A stretch of DNA of 64,000 nucleotides from Tuwongella immobilis. GTDB taxonomy: Bacteria > Planctomycetota > Planctomycetia > Gemmatales > Gemmataceae. The stretch lies in contig NZ_LR593887.1 of NCBI RefSeq assembly GCF_901538355.1, forward strand, positions 124,001 to 188,000, read 5' to 3'. A program made the position numbers and the translations under genes. Below, piece after piece: positions 1-8,080 of the stretch; positions within the stretch are counted from its first letter, which is position 1; every line of letters starts with the position of its first letter. The notes below the pieces were generated by a model. The model searched no databases, had not been told where the DNA came from, and worked only from the letters and a program-made list of their open reading frames with translations.

Positions 1-150
1 CAGGAACAGCACCAACAGCCCTGCCAGAGTGGCCAAAATGAGCACGACGACGAGGATGTTGGACTGCCCCTGCGATGCGTTGCTCGGTTCCTTGCTCGGT
101 TTGTTCGTCGGTTCGGAAGACGAAGAATGGGCATCCTGCGATGGATTCAT
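1..150 (-). CDS. N-terminal fragment of a single-pass membrane protein
   Basis: The first 50 residues of a minus-strand protein whose remainder lies left of the window. The ATG at 150 is preceded by a GAGAAG ribosome-binding site. The N-terminus is a 30-residue Ser/Pro/Glu/Asn-rich cytoplasmic-type tail, followed from about residue 31 by a hydrophobic segment (NILVVVLILATLAGLLVLFL) that looks like a membrane anchor still open at the window edge. The tail is too polar for a cleavable signal peptide, so a type II membrane anchor is inferred. No catalytic domain is visible and the function is not recognised. It points the same way as the small accessory genes that follow. Confidence 0.6.
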   Translation of the reverse strand, partial: MNPSQDAHSSSSEPTNKPSKEPSNASQGQSNILVVVLILATLAGLLVLFL

Positions 151-902
151 GTCTGCTTCTCATGGGCCACAGATGGGATCGACCCCGCCACTACTCTACA
201 AAGTTGGTTAGTTGGTTGGGCGTTGAATTTTGAGGATTTCCGAAGAATTTTGCGCGAACCGATTCTGGAGTACCATTCGATTGGTCGCCGTCATGATTGC
301 ACCCATTTCTCGAAGAATCGCCCCGGGTGTTGTGCCAGCGCCCCAGTTGGGGTTACGCATCAAATGGGGATTGTGACGATGAATCCGACAGAAAATCTTG
401 CGAGAATTCCGAGCAATGACGACGGAAACGATATCGCCCAGGGGAATGCCCTGGGCGGTGCGGGGTGTGCGCGAAGTGGTGCGCGAAGGGATGTCGCGGC
501 GGCGTGCTTGCAGCGATCGCGAGGTTCCTGCCGACCAGACCAACGATTCCGCACGCGAGTCGGAGAGCGAAAGAATCCGCTTAGCCGTCGCTACCTTCGT
601 GGTGAGTCGGTGGGGTGTTTGCATGGGGATCTGGGGCTTCTGCTCCTTCGGTCAGGGGCCGACCGAAGAAGGCGTTCCAGTCAACGACTTCGATGCCAGC
701 GACGAACTGCAGCACTTCCCGCAGTTCGCCGGTGTCTTGGTCGGTTTGCTAGAAGGTTCCCGATTGGCTCCGGGGTGATGAGCATGATCGGGATGTTCGC
801 AAGGATTGGTCTTGGCATGCTGGGTGAGCTCCGAATCTGGGAGAGTTTCACGCCCCGACATCAGGTGCAGCGTTTGGATCTGCGTGTCTGAAGTTTTACT
901 CA
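151..902. other. Stretch without a convincing gene
   Basis: About 750 bases in which no reading frame has a credible start, codon pattern or recognisable domain. The candidate frames are Arg/Ser/Pro-rich translations typical of non-coding high-GC DNA. A short divergent copy of the spacer repeat found twice further right lies at about 753-806. The stretch may be a decayed remnant of a cassette similar to its neighbours. Confidence 0.5.
753..806 (-). repeat. Divergent partial copy of the 244-bp spacer repeat
   Basis: This segment resembles the right end of the repeats at 2471-2714 and 3190-3433 around the words CCCGATTGGCTC and GATGAGC. Similarity is imperfect and limited to about 50 bases, so it could be an old third copy. 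Confidence 0.45.
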
Positions 903-1268
903 TTACCAGATCGAGAATTCTTTGTCGTACCCCTGCGGGTGGAAGATGGTGTAGTCTAACCATTCGTGGTTGTCCGTCTCCCACGAAATGCTTCGCACGA
1001 CGACGGCCGCGTTCAACAATCGAAGGCTGGCTAGCTCGCTCAAGACCAAGTCAAAGGCCCGCTGCCAGTCGTCGTCCCGGATGTCGAACACAAACAAGTT
1101 GATTTTTCCGCCGCCGTAGTCGTGGCCGTCATACTGTCCCAGCCCGTTCTCGGATAGCAGCGGTGCGAGCATGTCGGCGGCGTGCATGGCTCCGTGGATC
1201 CGCTCTGCCGGGAACTGCACGATCATCGCGACCGTGTCACGAACGCGTTGTCCTTGCTCATGTTCCAT
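903..1268 (-). CDS. Small soluble hypothetical protein, possibly immunity-like
   Basis: A 121-residue acidic protein. The ATG at 1268 is chosen over an upstream in-frame start because GGAGGGC lies 7-8 bases before it, and the upstream extension (MDRSATEGFR) is encoded by a duplicated spacer. Predicted content is mixed alpha/beta: a helix around residues 20-40, a strand-like INLFVFDI segment around 68-75, and an amphipathic helix DWQRAFDLVLSELASLRLL. There is no signal peptide or membrane segment. The family is not recognised. Its size, solubility and position in a row of unrelated small genes with duplicated 5' spacers, downstream of a type VII-like cluster, are what orphan immunity genes tend to look like, but that is inference only. 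Confidence 0.72.
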   Translation of the reverse strand: MEHEQGQRVRDTVAMIVQFPAERIHGAMHAADMLAPLLSENGLGQYDGHDYGGGKINLFVFDIRDDDWQRAFDLVLSELASLRLLNAAVVVRSISWETDNHEWLDYTIFHPQGYDKEFSIW

Positions 1269-1363
1269 CCGAAAGCCCTCCGTCGCTGAACGATCCAAAC
1301 TCAGCAGCCCGATTCGTTCGGCGACTGCCCGGAACGACGATTATCTGCAGTGCCTGATTGGGC
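1265..1363 (-). repeat. Direct repeat R1, copy a (99 bp)
   Basis: Nearly identical to 1783-1881 (offset 518 bp), with only a few mismatches, clustered at the right end. Each copy carries the GGAGGGC ribosome-binding site and the region just upstream of a small gene. This copy also encodes the last residues and stop of the next gene (1301-1786). Confidence 0.9.
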
Positions 1364-1786
1364 GTCTGTCGGCTCGCCTGTGCAGACGAACGGGGGCGCA
1401 CCACTCGCCGGCCATATCACGATTGGCCCGCACTCGGCGGCGATTCGCTCCGCGACCGACGCCACGAGGGTAGCGGTACCGCCCCGGAACTCCAACTGAC
1501 ACGGCGAGTCTTCGGTGGTTACCTCAACCAGGCTGATCTCTGTCCCCGACCCAGCCGGGCGGGTGTTGCCGGTGCCCGGCGGGCTGAGGTCGATGCGAAT
1601 GAGTTGCTTCTCGGGCCGCCGCCGCACCGTGGCCTCCAGCCCTGGCACACTGCGAACGGCCAACAGCACTTGTCGGGGAGTCAGTGGCCGCGGCATGCCA
1701 AGCTGGGCCGGGGGCCGCACCCCGAACGACGCCAGTTCGGCGATGTTGTCGGCGGAGAGTGGCATCACAAGGTACAATTCCGCCAT
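1301..1786 (-). CDS. Small hypothetical protein in duplicated-spacer array
   Basis: A 161-residue protein starting at the ATG at 1786, 7-8 bases after the same GGAGGGC site that serves the neighbouring small gene. The first half looks like a folded alpha/beta domain (AELYLVMPLS at the start; PLTPRQVLLAVRSVPGLEA around 38-56). The second half contains ISLVEVTTEDSPCQLEFRG. The last ~15 residues are encoded inside copy a of repeat R1 and may be a junction-derived tail rather than an original C-terminus. There is no signal peptide and no recognised family. It shares no obvious sequence with the preceding gene beyond the duplicated leader. Confidence 0.65.
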   Translation of the reverse strand: MAELYLVMPLSADNIAELASFGVRPPAQLGMPRPLTPRQVLLAVRSVPGLEATVRRRPEKQLIRIDLSPPGTGNTRPAGSGTEISLVEVTTEDSPCQLEFRGGTATLVASVAERIAAECGPIVIWPASGAPPFVCTGEPTDAQSGTADNRRSGQSPNESGC

Positions 1787-1881
1787 CCGAAAGCCCTCCG
1801 TCGCTGAACGATCCAAACTCAGCAGCCCGATTCGTTCGGCGACTGCCCGGAACGAGTATCATCTGTAGTGCCTGGTTGGGC
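1783..1881 (-). repeat. Direct repeat R1, copy b (99 bp)
   Basis: Second copy of the spacer described at 1265-1363. It begins exactly at the start codon of the 1301-1786 gene and ends at the base before the last base of the 1882-2460 stop codon, so it fills the whole intergenic space. This is what recombination between cassettes sharing a common spacer would leave. Confidence 0.9.
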
Positions 1882-2460
1882 CTACTTTTTTTCTTCCCGG
1901 AATGGGCGACCGAGCAGGGTGTACCCCGCCTTGGCGCGACTCAATTGAGCTGGCGATACCCGCTGTTCGCATGCCTCCAGGAATGCGTTCAGCCCAGGTA
2001 TCATCGCTGACACACGGAACTTGCGGCCTCCGTCCGCGCGGATCACAAACCATCCGAGTAGGGAGCTGTACGACACTTGCTCGACTTCTTCCCACCGGAT
2101 GAACTGCTGGCCCCGCCAAGGGGAGTGACAGTCGAGCCCTTCGGGACTGACCACCAAGGCGAACCGCATGGATTCCCACAAGAGTGGGGCACTCAGAACT
2201 CCGAACATTGCGTAGATGCCGAGGATGGCGATGGTGTCGCTCTGGTTCTCCGGCGGGTTTGCGATGACCAAAGCGGTAAGCACGAGTGGGATGCCGAACG
2301 CCGCGACGAGGGAAAACAAACGGAGCAGGATGTGGTGACGAAAAACGAGGAAGCCGGTGCTGCGGTCAGTGGTTGGCTTCCCGCGCTGGGCAGCCCCCAT
2401 GAGGATGGCCAGGAAGGTGACTACCACCACCCCTACAATTGCCGAGATGTACTGCTGCAT
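1882..2460 (-). CDS. Membrane protein with PH-like cytoplasmic domain
   Basis: A 192-residue protein starting at the ATG at 2460, with a GGGAG site 9 bases upstream. Three hydrophobic segments are visible: residues 4-24 (ISAIVGVVVVTFLAILMGAA), about 47-67 (LFSLVAAFGIPLVLTALVIA) and about 78-95. After the third comes a soluble C-terminal region whose pattern (FALVVSPEGLDC, IRWEEVEQV, WFVIRADGGRKFRV) resembles bacterial PH-like domains fused to membrane anchors, in which a Trp-Glu-(Asp/Glu)-Val segment follows the second strand. Such proteins are usually of unknown function. It ends against repeat R1b and begins next to repeat R2a, so it is one unit of the accessory array. Confidence 0.8.
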   Translation of the reverse strand: MQQYISAIVGVVVVTFLAILMGAAQRGKPTTDRSTGFLVFRHHILLRLFSLVAAFGIPLVLTALVIANPPENQSDTIAILGIYAMFGVLSAPLLWESMRFALVVSPEGLDCHSPWRGQQFIRWEEVEQVSYSSLLGWFVIRADGGRKFRVSAMIPGLNAFLEACEQRVSPAQLSRAKAGYTLLGRPFREEKK

Positions 2461-2470
2461 GAATCACGCT

Positions 2471-2714
2471 CCCGCCGAACGCATCCTTCAGCAGAAGGCG
2501 TATCTGCCGATAGGGTGTTGCGATTCAGTCGATTTCGGATCGACTGATCATGTGGGTTGGGCGAATCACCCCGTTGTGTCAGGATATTAATGTTTTGAGA
2601 AGTGGATTGTCAAACAGAATCGTCGTGACATGCTTCAACAGATCGTGCGTGGATTCCTCATCTGGCTCAGTGTAAGGCTCCCGATTGGCTCTGGGGATGA
2701 GCGCAATCGGGAGG
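2471..2714. repeat. Direct repeat R2, copy a (244 bp)
   Basis: Aligns with 3190-3433 at a constant offset of 719 bp, at roughly nine-tenths identity by eye. It contains a short inverted motif (GTCGATTTCGGATCGAC). Both copies keep a minus-strand reading frame reading PIALIPRANREP ... DEESTHDLLKHVTTILFDNPL, with mostly conservative changes, so the repeat may carry the end of a former coding sequence. It occupies most of the gap between the genes at 1882-2460 and 2823-3176. Confidence 0.9.
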
Positions 2715-2822
2715 TTTGCGAGGAGCGGCTCGAATGGATGCGACCGCCCTCGGATTGTCACAGCGACTGTACCAGCCAGCGGTCCGAGGACGAATGAACC
2801 ACTTAACAGATCCCTACGGCTG

Positions 2823-3176
2823 TCATCGGTGTGCCCTCTGCCGCCGAAGCCATCGGTCGATCCGTCGGCCGACCAAGCCACCGACGAGGCTGCCCAGCAC
2901 GATGACAACGAAGGGAGCCCATTTCCAGAACTCCACCTCGGCAGCAAACGCGGACGCATCCGGGGCCGACCGCGTGTAGCCGTCGTAGCCAAAGAACGTA
3001 ACTGTCAGCGTGGAATCAATCACCGGCGTGGCGGGCTGCATGATGGAAGTGACGGTGAAGGCGTTTGGCCCGCCCGAGCTGATCAGGAACCAGAACAGGC
3101 CCACCGATAGCCCGATCAGAGCGAACATTCCGGTCCACAGATGATCGCATCCTCGGACACGAATGCTTCTCGCCAT
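2823..3176 (-). CDS. Small two-pass membrane protein
   Basis: A 117-residue protein. The ATG at 3176 has a strong GGAGGTG site upstream, so the longer upstream start is rejected. A basic N-terminus (MARSIRVRG) leads into a first hydrophobic segment at about residues 17-36 (MFALIGLSVGLFWFLISSGG). A polar loop of about 50 residues follows, then a second segment at about 86-103 (FVVIVLGSLVGGLVG), ending in a very basic tail (RRIDRWLRRQRAHR). The arrangement suggests both ends inside and the loop outside. The family is not recognised. It sits between two copies of repeat R2, like a cassette. Confidence 0.75.
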   Translation of the reverse strand: MARSIRVRGCDHLWTGMFALIGLSVGLFWFLISSGGPNAFTVTSIMQPATPVIDSTLTVTFFGYDGYTRSAPDASAFAAEVEFWKWAPFVVIVLGSLVGGLVGRRIDRWLRRQRAHR

Positions 3177-3189
3177 CGTTGCACCTCCG

Positions 3190-3433
3190 CCCGCCGAACG
3201 CATCCTTCAGCAGAAGGCGTATCTGCCGATTTCGGATTGCGAATCAGTCGATTTCGGATCGACTGATGATGTGGGTTGGGCGAATCACCCTGTTGTGTCA
3301 GGATATTAATATTTTGAAAAGGGGATTGTCAAACAGAATCGTCGTGACATGCTTCAACAGATCGTGCGTGGATTCCTCATCTGGCTGACTGCAAGGCTCC
3401 CGATTGGCTCTGGGGATGAGCGCAATCGGGAGG
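3190..3433. repeat. Direct repeat R2, copy b (244 bp)
   Basis: Partner of 2471-2714. It lies between the 5' end of the 2823-3176 gene and the 3' end of the large FtsK-like gene at 3470, and forms nearly the whole of that gap. Confidence 0.9.
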
Positions 3434-3469
3434 GGATGCCGGGATTCGGTGGGCGGGTGGCGGTCCGTC

Positions 3470-6400
3470 TCAGGGAGTTGAGTCGATCGCACAGCGGCGA
3501 GCGAGGGCGGCGGCGACTTCGGCGAGCCAGGATTCGCTCGGCGGGCCGTAGGGGCGGAATTTTTCCGGGTGTTCCAATTCGTCGTGGGTGAACAGTGCCC
3601 GGTTGCGGCCCAATCGGCTGGCGATTGGCGAATCGACCAAGTTGCTCGAATCTCCCGCGCTCATCTGGAACAGCACACGCTGCCCCAGGTCGCGGAGTGT
3701 TGAGCGATCCATGGTGCGATTCAAGTTGGTCAACGAATCAATCCACAGCAGCACATGCACCCCCACCGGCGGGCCATCTCGCAGCAGGGTGACGAGTTGA
3801 TCGCCGGGGCTGGCCGCGCGATCGCCGCGCCGACCGAAGCTGTAATCATCGTCCGCCTTGCGAACTTCTCGGAATCGCTGAATGCCGTGAATCACCAAAT
3901 ATCGCGGGGCGGAATCGGTGCTGTCGCCCTTCAAGCGGCGTTGCACTTCGTCGCACAACTCGGTGAATGTCGTGCCCAGCGCGGTGCGGTTGACCAGCGT
4001 GGCCATGGGGCGAAGTGCGGTTGTAACTTGCGGCAGCACCATGGCTTGCGAATCGTCGGCATTTGAGCCATCGAACACGAATAATCGGGCATCGGGGCCT
4101 TGCTGCAAGCCAATGCTGACGATGGCGCTGGCCAGGACGGATCGAGCGGATTCTTCGTCTTGGCCGATGAGCAGCAGGTTGGAGCCGGATTGCCGTCGGA
4201 AGATGGCCGCTGTGGGGTCTTTGATCGCAATGGCTTCGCCCAGCCAGGCTTGCGCCAATGCGGTGGCCCCCTCGTTGCGATTCTGCCGGGCGGTCCAGGT
4301 GGCGGAATCCAACAATTGGGCCAACTGCCGATTCTTTTCCAGCGCGGCGGCGGCGTTCCCCTCGAAGGTCAGCGGTCGCATGTGGGCATAGCGGGGATCA
4401 GCGTCGGCCTTGGCGCGAATCGATTCGAGAATTTCTTCGCGCTGATCGTCTTCCAGCCAAACGACTTGGAATAAATCGTTGCCTTCGATCAACCCCCCGG
4501 CATCGTTGTAAATCGCTTCGCCGGGGCGGGAGAGCAGCCGGGCGGCGTAGTTGTCTTTGTTCAGAATCAATTGGGCATCGGTTTCGCTGCATTGAAGGGC
4601 GATGCGGACTGCCATCTGATCGATGGTACTGCGGGCGAGCGTGTAGGCACCGCCGAGGGTTTGCGAGCCGAGCAGCACATGCAGACCGAACGCCCGACCT
4701 TGCCGCACCAAGCGATCCAGCAGCAGCGCGGAATCTTGGGCGATGCGATCATCGGCGACGAAAAACTCCTGGAATTCGTCGACGATGAGCAGAATTCGCG
4801 GCAGCGGCTCATTCGGGGCGGCTTCGCGGTAGCTGGCCACATCGTTGACGCCCAAATTGCGGAAGCGATCACCGCGTTCCCGCAACTCCGCATCCAAGCG
4901 TTGTAGCACGCTCAGGCCGAACTCGCGTTCGCTCTCGATGGCCACGACTTGCGCGTGGGGCAAGCCGAACGCCGCATATGGTTTGAATTCGACGCCCTTT
5001 TTGAAGTCGATGAGATACAACACGACTTCATCCGGACGATAATGCAGCGCGACATTGCAGATTAACGCATGCAGAAGCGTCGATTTTCCGGAGCCGGTCT
5101 TCCCGGCGACCAGAACGTGTTGCGAGGTGCCTTTGCCCAGCGACATGAACTGCCGTTTGGTGGCCCCCGCTCGGCCCAGGGCGACCATCACACCGCTGCG
5201 GCTGTCGCTGTGCCATTCCGCCTCGGGACGCGGGGCGACGAAGCTAAACGGCACTTGCACCCGGTTCGCATCCAGGCTGCGTTCGCCGACCATCTGCACC
5301 AGCCGCGTCATCATGCCATCATCGGGCGGTGTTTCCAATTTGAGCGGAAAATTGCCCAAATCGTTGTCTTTCCAGGCGAATCCATCATCCTTCCAATTCA
5401 GATGTGTGCAGAGTTGTTCTAGGTCGTTCAGTGTGAATCCCTGCGGCAGTGGCGAGCGCGTATCAACGCTGAGCAGCGTATACACCCCACAACTTCCGCC
5501 GGTTTGAACGATGCTGACCAATCGGCGGGCGGCTTCCGGGGTGAATTGGGCCGGGAAGTTCGCCACCACCAGCACGCGAAACGGCTCGGCGACTTCGCCC
5601 GCGTGGCTGTTGTATTCGACAATGCTGCGGTATTGGTTTCGCAGGTATTTTTGGATGACCGTTTCCATGTGCGCGGTCAAATCGGTCAGCCGTTGTTCGA
5701 TCTGATGCGGCTCGGTCCAGATACGGCCGTTGATGAGATTTTCATCGTAATCGGCCAAGTGCATGAATGCGGCGAAATTGTCGCCCAGCCCGACGGGGTC
5801 GATGATGGTGAAGCGGACCTTGCCGGGGGGCAATGCGGTGAGGAAACGCAGCATCAGCGATTGCAGCGATTGAATCGCCACCGTGCGGCCTTCATCGCGA
5901 GCCTTCAGCAGTACGGAACAGCGATCCGGGAACGGCAAAAACGCGGGCATGCGAATGGGGCCATCTTCCGGCATCGGCAAGCGATCATCCAGCGGCTGTT
6001 TCGGTTTGAGCAGATTCCAATTCAGCGTTAATGTGCCGAATGGAATGCCGCCGGGCACCGACATCGGCACCGGTCGCTTGCTGTCGAGCAGTTCGGACCA
6101 GGCGGGAAAGGACGCATCGCGGGCTTCGAACAGATCGGCGAGCGTCGATTCGAGATTTTCGAACACGCTTCGCCAGCGTTCGGCCATTGCGTTCCATTTG
6201 TTGTCCCGTTCGGTGCGCAGCAGCGTCAGGCGGCGGTCGCAAATCGATTCGGCGGCGGCGATGAGTTCGTCCAACTCGCGGGTTTTGGTCGAATGGGCGA
6301 TGGAGTATTCGGCGGTGGCTTTCCCCAGGGCGGAATCGTGTTCTTTCTGGGCGGATTCGCTGGCGGTGCGGAGCGTTTCTTCCAGTCGGGCGCGTTCCAT

Positions 6401-7246
6401 CGATTCGTTGCGATCGATTTGTTCCAGGGCGGGTTCGTATTTGTCGCGGGCTTCCTGGTTGGCTTGCGATTCCTGCACGACCGCGCGACGGCGGGCGGCG
6501 TCGTGTTCCAACTCGGTTTCCTTGACGAGTTGATCGCACCAGCGTTTGCCCAGGGCGACTCGCGCGAGGACGGCAGCTCCGTGCCCGGCGATGCGACCCC
6601 GACCCAGGCCGAGCATCCGCTTGAGCATGATCCACGGTCCGCGCCGCAGCCATTGCACATCCAGAATGTGCTGGGCTTCTTCGATCATGGCTTGCAGGTT
6701 GGCGCGGGTGGGTGGCTCGGTATCTTGCGGCAATTTCGGGCGAGCGGCGGGATCGGAGACACGGAAGTGCCGCAGCATTTCGCCCGCTTCGGCCTGGAGA
6801 TCATCGAGTTGTCCGCGCAGTTTCTCCAACTGACGCAGCCCTTGATCGCGATCGCGATCGGCTTGGCGTTCGTTGGCCTCGCGCATCGATTGGATGGTCC
6901 ATTTTTTGTCATCGTACCGCGTTTGGATATTCTCGCGGGCTTCCTCCGCTTGATCGGAGACGCGTTCGAGCGCCTCGGTGCAGCGGGCTTTGAACGAGGC
7001 TAGATTTTCTTTTAAGCGTTGGGCCAAGGCATCGCGGCGGGCGAAAAAGGTGGCATCGATTTCGCCAATTTCGGATTCCCGACGTTCGAGCAGTTGTTTC
7101 TTGGCCTTGTTGCGATCGCGTTCGGCGGTTTCGCGGCCGTTTTCGTAATTGCTGGCCAGGGTTTGCTCGAGTTGGCTGCGTTCGGCGATGAGTTGGGTCA
7201 AATCGCGCAGGGCAACTCGCTGACGTTCCGCGAGCAGTTCGGACAT
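3470..7246 (-). CDS. FtsK/SpoIIIE-family ATPase, EccC/EssC-like, with coiled-coil N-terminus
   Basis: A 1258-residue protein starting at the ATG at 7246 (GGGAG 8 bases upstream). Residues 1-160 and 240-380 are highly charged coiled coil; a basic patch with little true membrane character lies between. Residues about 430-640 look like a degenerate ATPase module (FTIIDPVGLGDNFAAF, no P-loop). Residues about 680-930 are the canonical FtsK domain, with Walker A GKTGSGKS at 715-722 and Walker B ILLIVDEF at 818-825. Residues about 1000-1240 form a third module with a degraded loop (LLLIGQDEESARSVL). Three tandem FtsK modules are the hallmark of EccC/EssC, the motor of type VII secretion, but the usual membrane segments and FHA domains are absent. 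Upstream genes include a WXG100-like protein, supporting a substrate-motor pair. A DNA-pumping role cannot be excluded. Confidence 0.88.
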   Translation of the reverse strand: MSELLAERQRVALRDLTQLIAERSQLEQTLASNYENGRETAERDRNKAKKQLLERRESEIGEIDATFFARRDALAQRLKENLASFKARCTEALERVSDQAEEARENIQTRYDDKKWTIQSMREANERQADRDRDQGLRQLEKLRGQLDDLQAEAGEMLRHFRVSDPAARPKLPQDTEPPTRANLQAMIEEAQHILDVQWLRRGPWIMLKRMLGLGRGRIAGHGAAVLARVALGKRWCDQLVKETELEHDAARRRAVVQESQANQEARDKYEPALEQIDRNESMERARLEETLRTASESAQKEHDSALGKATAEYSIAHSTKTRELDELIAAAESICDRRLTLLRTERDNKWNAMAERWRSVFENLESTLADLFEARDASFPAWSELLDSKRPVPMSVPGGIPFGTLTLNWNLLKPKQPLDDRLPMPEDGPIRMPAFLPFPDRCSVLLKARDEGRTVAIQSLQSLMLRFLTALPPGKVRFTIIDPVGLGDNFAAFMHLADYDENLINGRIWTEPHQIEQRLTDLTAHMETVIQKYLRNQYRSIVEYNSHAGEVAEPFRVLVVANFPAQFTPEAARRLVSIVQTGGSCGVYTLLSVDTRSPLPQGFTLNDLEQLCTHLNWKDDGFAWKDNDLGNFPLKLETPPDDGMMTRLVQMVGERSLDANRVQVPFSFVAPRPEAEWHSDSRSGVMVALGRAGATKRQFMSLGKGTSQHVLVAGKTGSGKSTLLHALICNVALHYRPDEVVLYLIDFKKGVEFKPYAAFGLPHAQVVAIESEREFGLSVLQRLDAELRERGDRFRNLGVNDVASYREAAPNEPLPRILLIVDEFQEFFVADDRIAQDSALLLDRLVRQGRAFGLHVLLGSQTLGGAYTLARSTIDQMAVRIALQCSETDAQLILNKDNYAARLLSRPGEAIYNDAGGLIEGNDLFQVVWLEDDQREEILESIRAKADADPRYAHMRPLTFEGNAAAALEKNRQLAQLLDSATWTARQNRNEGATALAQAWLGEAIAIKDPTAAIFRRQSGSNLLLIGQDEESARSVLASAIVSIGLQQGPDARLFVFDGSNADDSQAMVLPQVTTALRPMATLVNRTALGTTFTELCDEVQRRLKGDSTDSAPRYLVIHGIQRFREVRKADDDYSFGRRGDRAASPGDQLVTLLRDGPPVGVHVLLWIDSLTNLNRTMDRSTLRDLGQRVLFQMSAGDSSNLVDSPIASRLGRNRALFTHDELEHPEKFRPYGPPSESWLAEVAAALARRCAIDSTP

Positions 7247-7288
7247 GGATCAGGCTCCCAGGTCGGGCGGAGGGGGCACGCAGGCGAA

Positions 7289-7519
7289 TTATTCGTCGCG
7301 GCCACGACCTTCACATTCGTGACGCATCTCGGCAAAAATCTGGGCGAGTTGATCGATGGCTTGCAGCGTATCGACGCTCATTCGGTTGAGCGGCTCCCAG
7401 ATTTGTTCTTCGAAGTCTTGGCGCATGGGGTCTTGCCAGCTCTCCTCGAAGGCGTCCCACTGGTGGCGGACGGTCTTGAGGGCGGAATAGAGTTTGCCAC
7501 GGCCAGCATCGACTTTCAT
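7289..7519 (-). CDS. Small helical protein of the WXG100/FtsK cluster
   Basis: A 76-residue protein whose ATG at 7519 lies 3 bases after the stop of the preceding gene. Its AAGGA site overlaps that gene's end, so translation is probably coupled. The sequence is almost wholly helical: a basic first helix, then HQWDAFEESWQDPMRQDFEEQIWEPL and DTLQAIDQLAQIFAEMRHECE. The W-x-D-x-x-(R/Q)-x-x-F pattern (SWQDPMRQDF) is reminiscent of the turn region of WXG100-type proteins with WXD instead of WXG. It may therefore be a second ESAT-6-like partner. Exact family membership is uncertain. Confidence 0.8.
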   Translation of the reverse strand: MKVDAGRGKLYSALKTVRHQWDAFEESWQDPMRQDFEEQIWEPLNRMSVDTLQAIDQLAQIFAEMRHECEGRGRDE

Positions 7520-7522
7520 GGC

Positions 7523-8062
7523 TTATCCTTGTGGGGGAGCAGGGGGGGAACCTGCCTCGGCGGCACCGGCGCTGGAGGGCGGCGCTTGGTCGAGGTATTG
7601 TTGCAGTGCCCCAATCTGACGAGCCAGCAGTGCCAATCCCCGGGCGACATCCGCATCCAGGAAGTGATTCAGCCGACGCGAGGGGCCTTCGTACAGTTCC
7701 AGAACCATTTGGCGCATCCGCAATTTCCAGCGGCGGACCACCTCTTGTTGATCCTGGGCGAATTCCAATCGGGCTTTCGCTCGCCGAACTGCACGCTCTT
7801 GCAGCGTGGTATCCGGCATGCGACCCGAATAATCCGGATACCGCCGATTGCGAAGTTCCGTCAGTGCTTCGTGGACTTCTTCCTCGGCATCGCGGGCGGC
7901 TTGCACCCAGAACCGGGCCTTTTCGTCTAGCCACGATTCCGCCCGATGGATTTCGAGCTGAATCGCTGCCAGCGCATCCAACGCCTCGGTTCGGTACACG
8001 TCCAATTGCCCCCGCCAGGTGCGGAGTGCTTCCAGGGAATTCACACCGGCACCGGAATTCAT
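7523..8062 (-). CDS. Coiled-coil protein of the WXG100/FtsK cluster
   Basis: A 179-residue protein with the ATG at 8062 preceded by AAAGGAG. It is nearly all helical and charged (LDALAAIQLEIHRAESWLDEKARF; RAVRRAKARLEFAQDQQEVV; RWKLRMRQMVLELYEG), ending in an Ala/Pro/Ser-rich disordered tail. No membrane segment, signal peptide or catalytic motif is seen. Its end is separated from the next small gene by 3 bases, so the two are very probably co-transcribed with the WXG100-like gene and the ATPase. A structural or chaperone role for the secretion substrates is plausible but not shown. Confidence 0.8.
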   Translation of the reverse strand: MNSGAGVNSLEALRTWRGQLDVYRTEALDALAAIQLEIHRAESWLDEKARFWVQAARDAEEEVHEALTELRNRRYPDYSGRMPDTTLQERAVRRAKARLEFAQDQQEVVRRWKLRMRQMVLELYEGPSRRLNHFLDADVARGLALLARQIGALQQYLDQAPPSSAGAAEAGSPPAPPQG

Positions 8063-8080
8063 CGGCGGGGTCTCCTTTGC

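Noticed and set aside
208-624. A 138-codon minus-strand frame
   Set aside because: The translation is Arg/Thr/Ser-rich, no ribosome-binding site was found and no domain is visible. Treated as non-coding.
1265-1881. The R1 spacers as integron attC sites
   Set aside because: They are near-identical to each other, unlike attC sites, and lack paired R/L boxes with GTTRRRY-type ends. No integrase is nearby.
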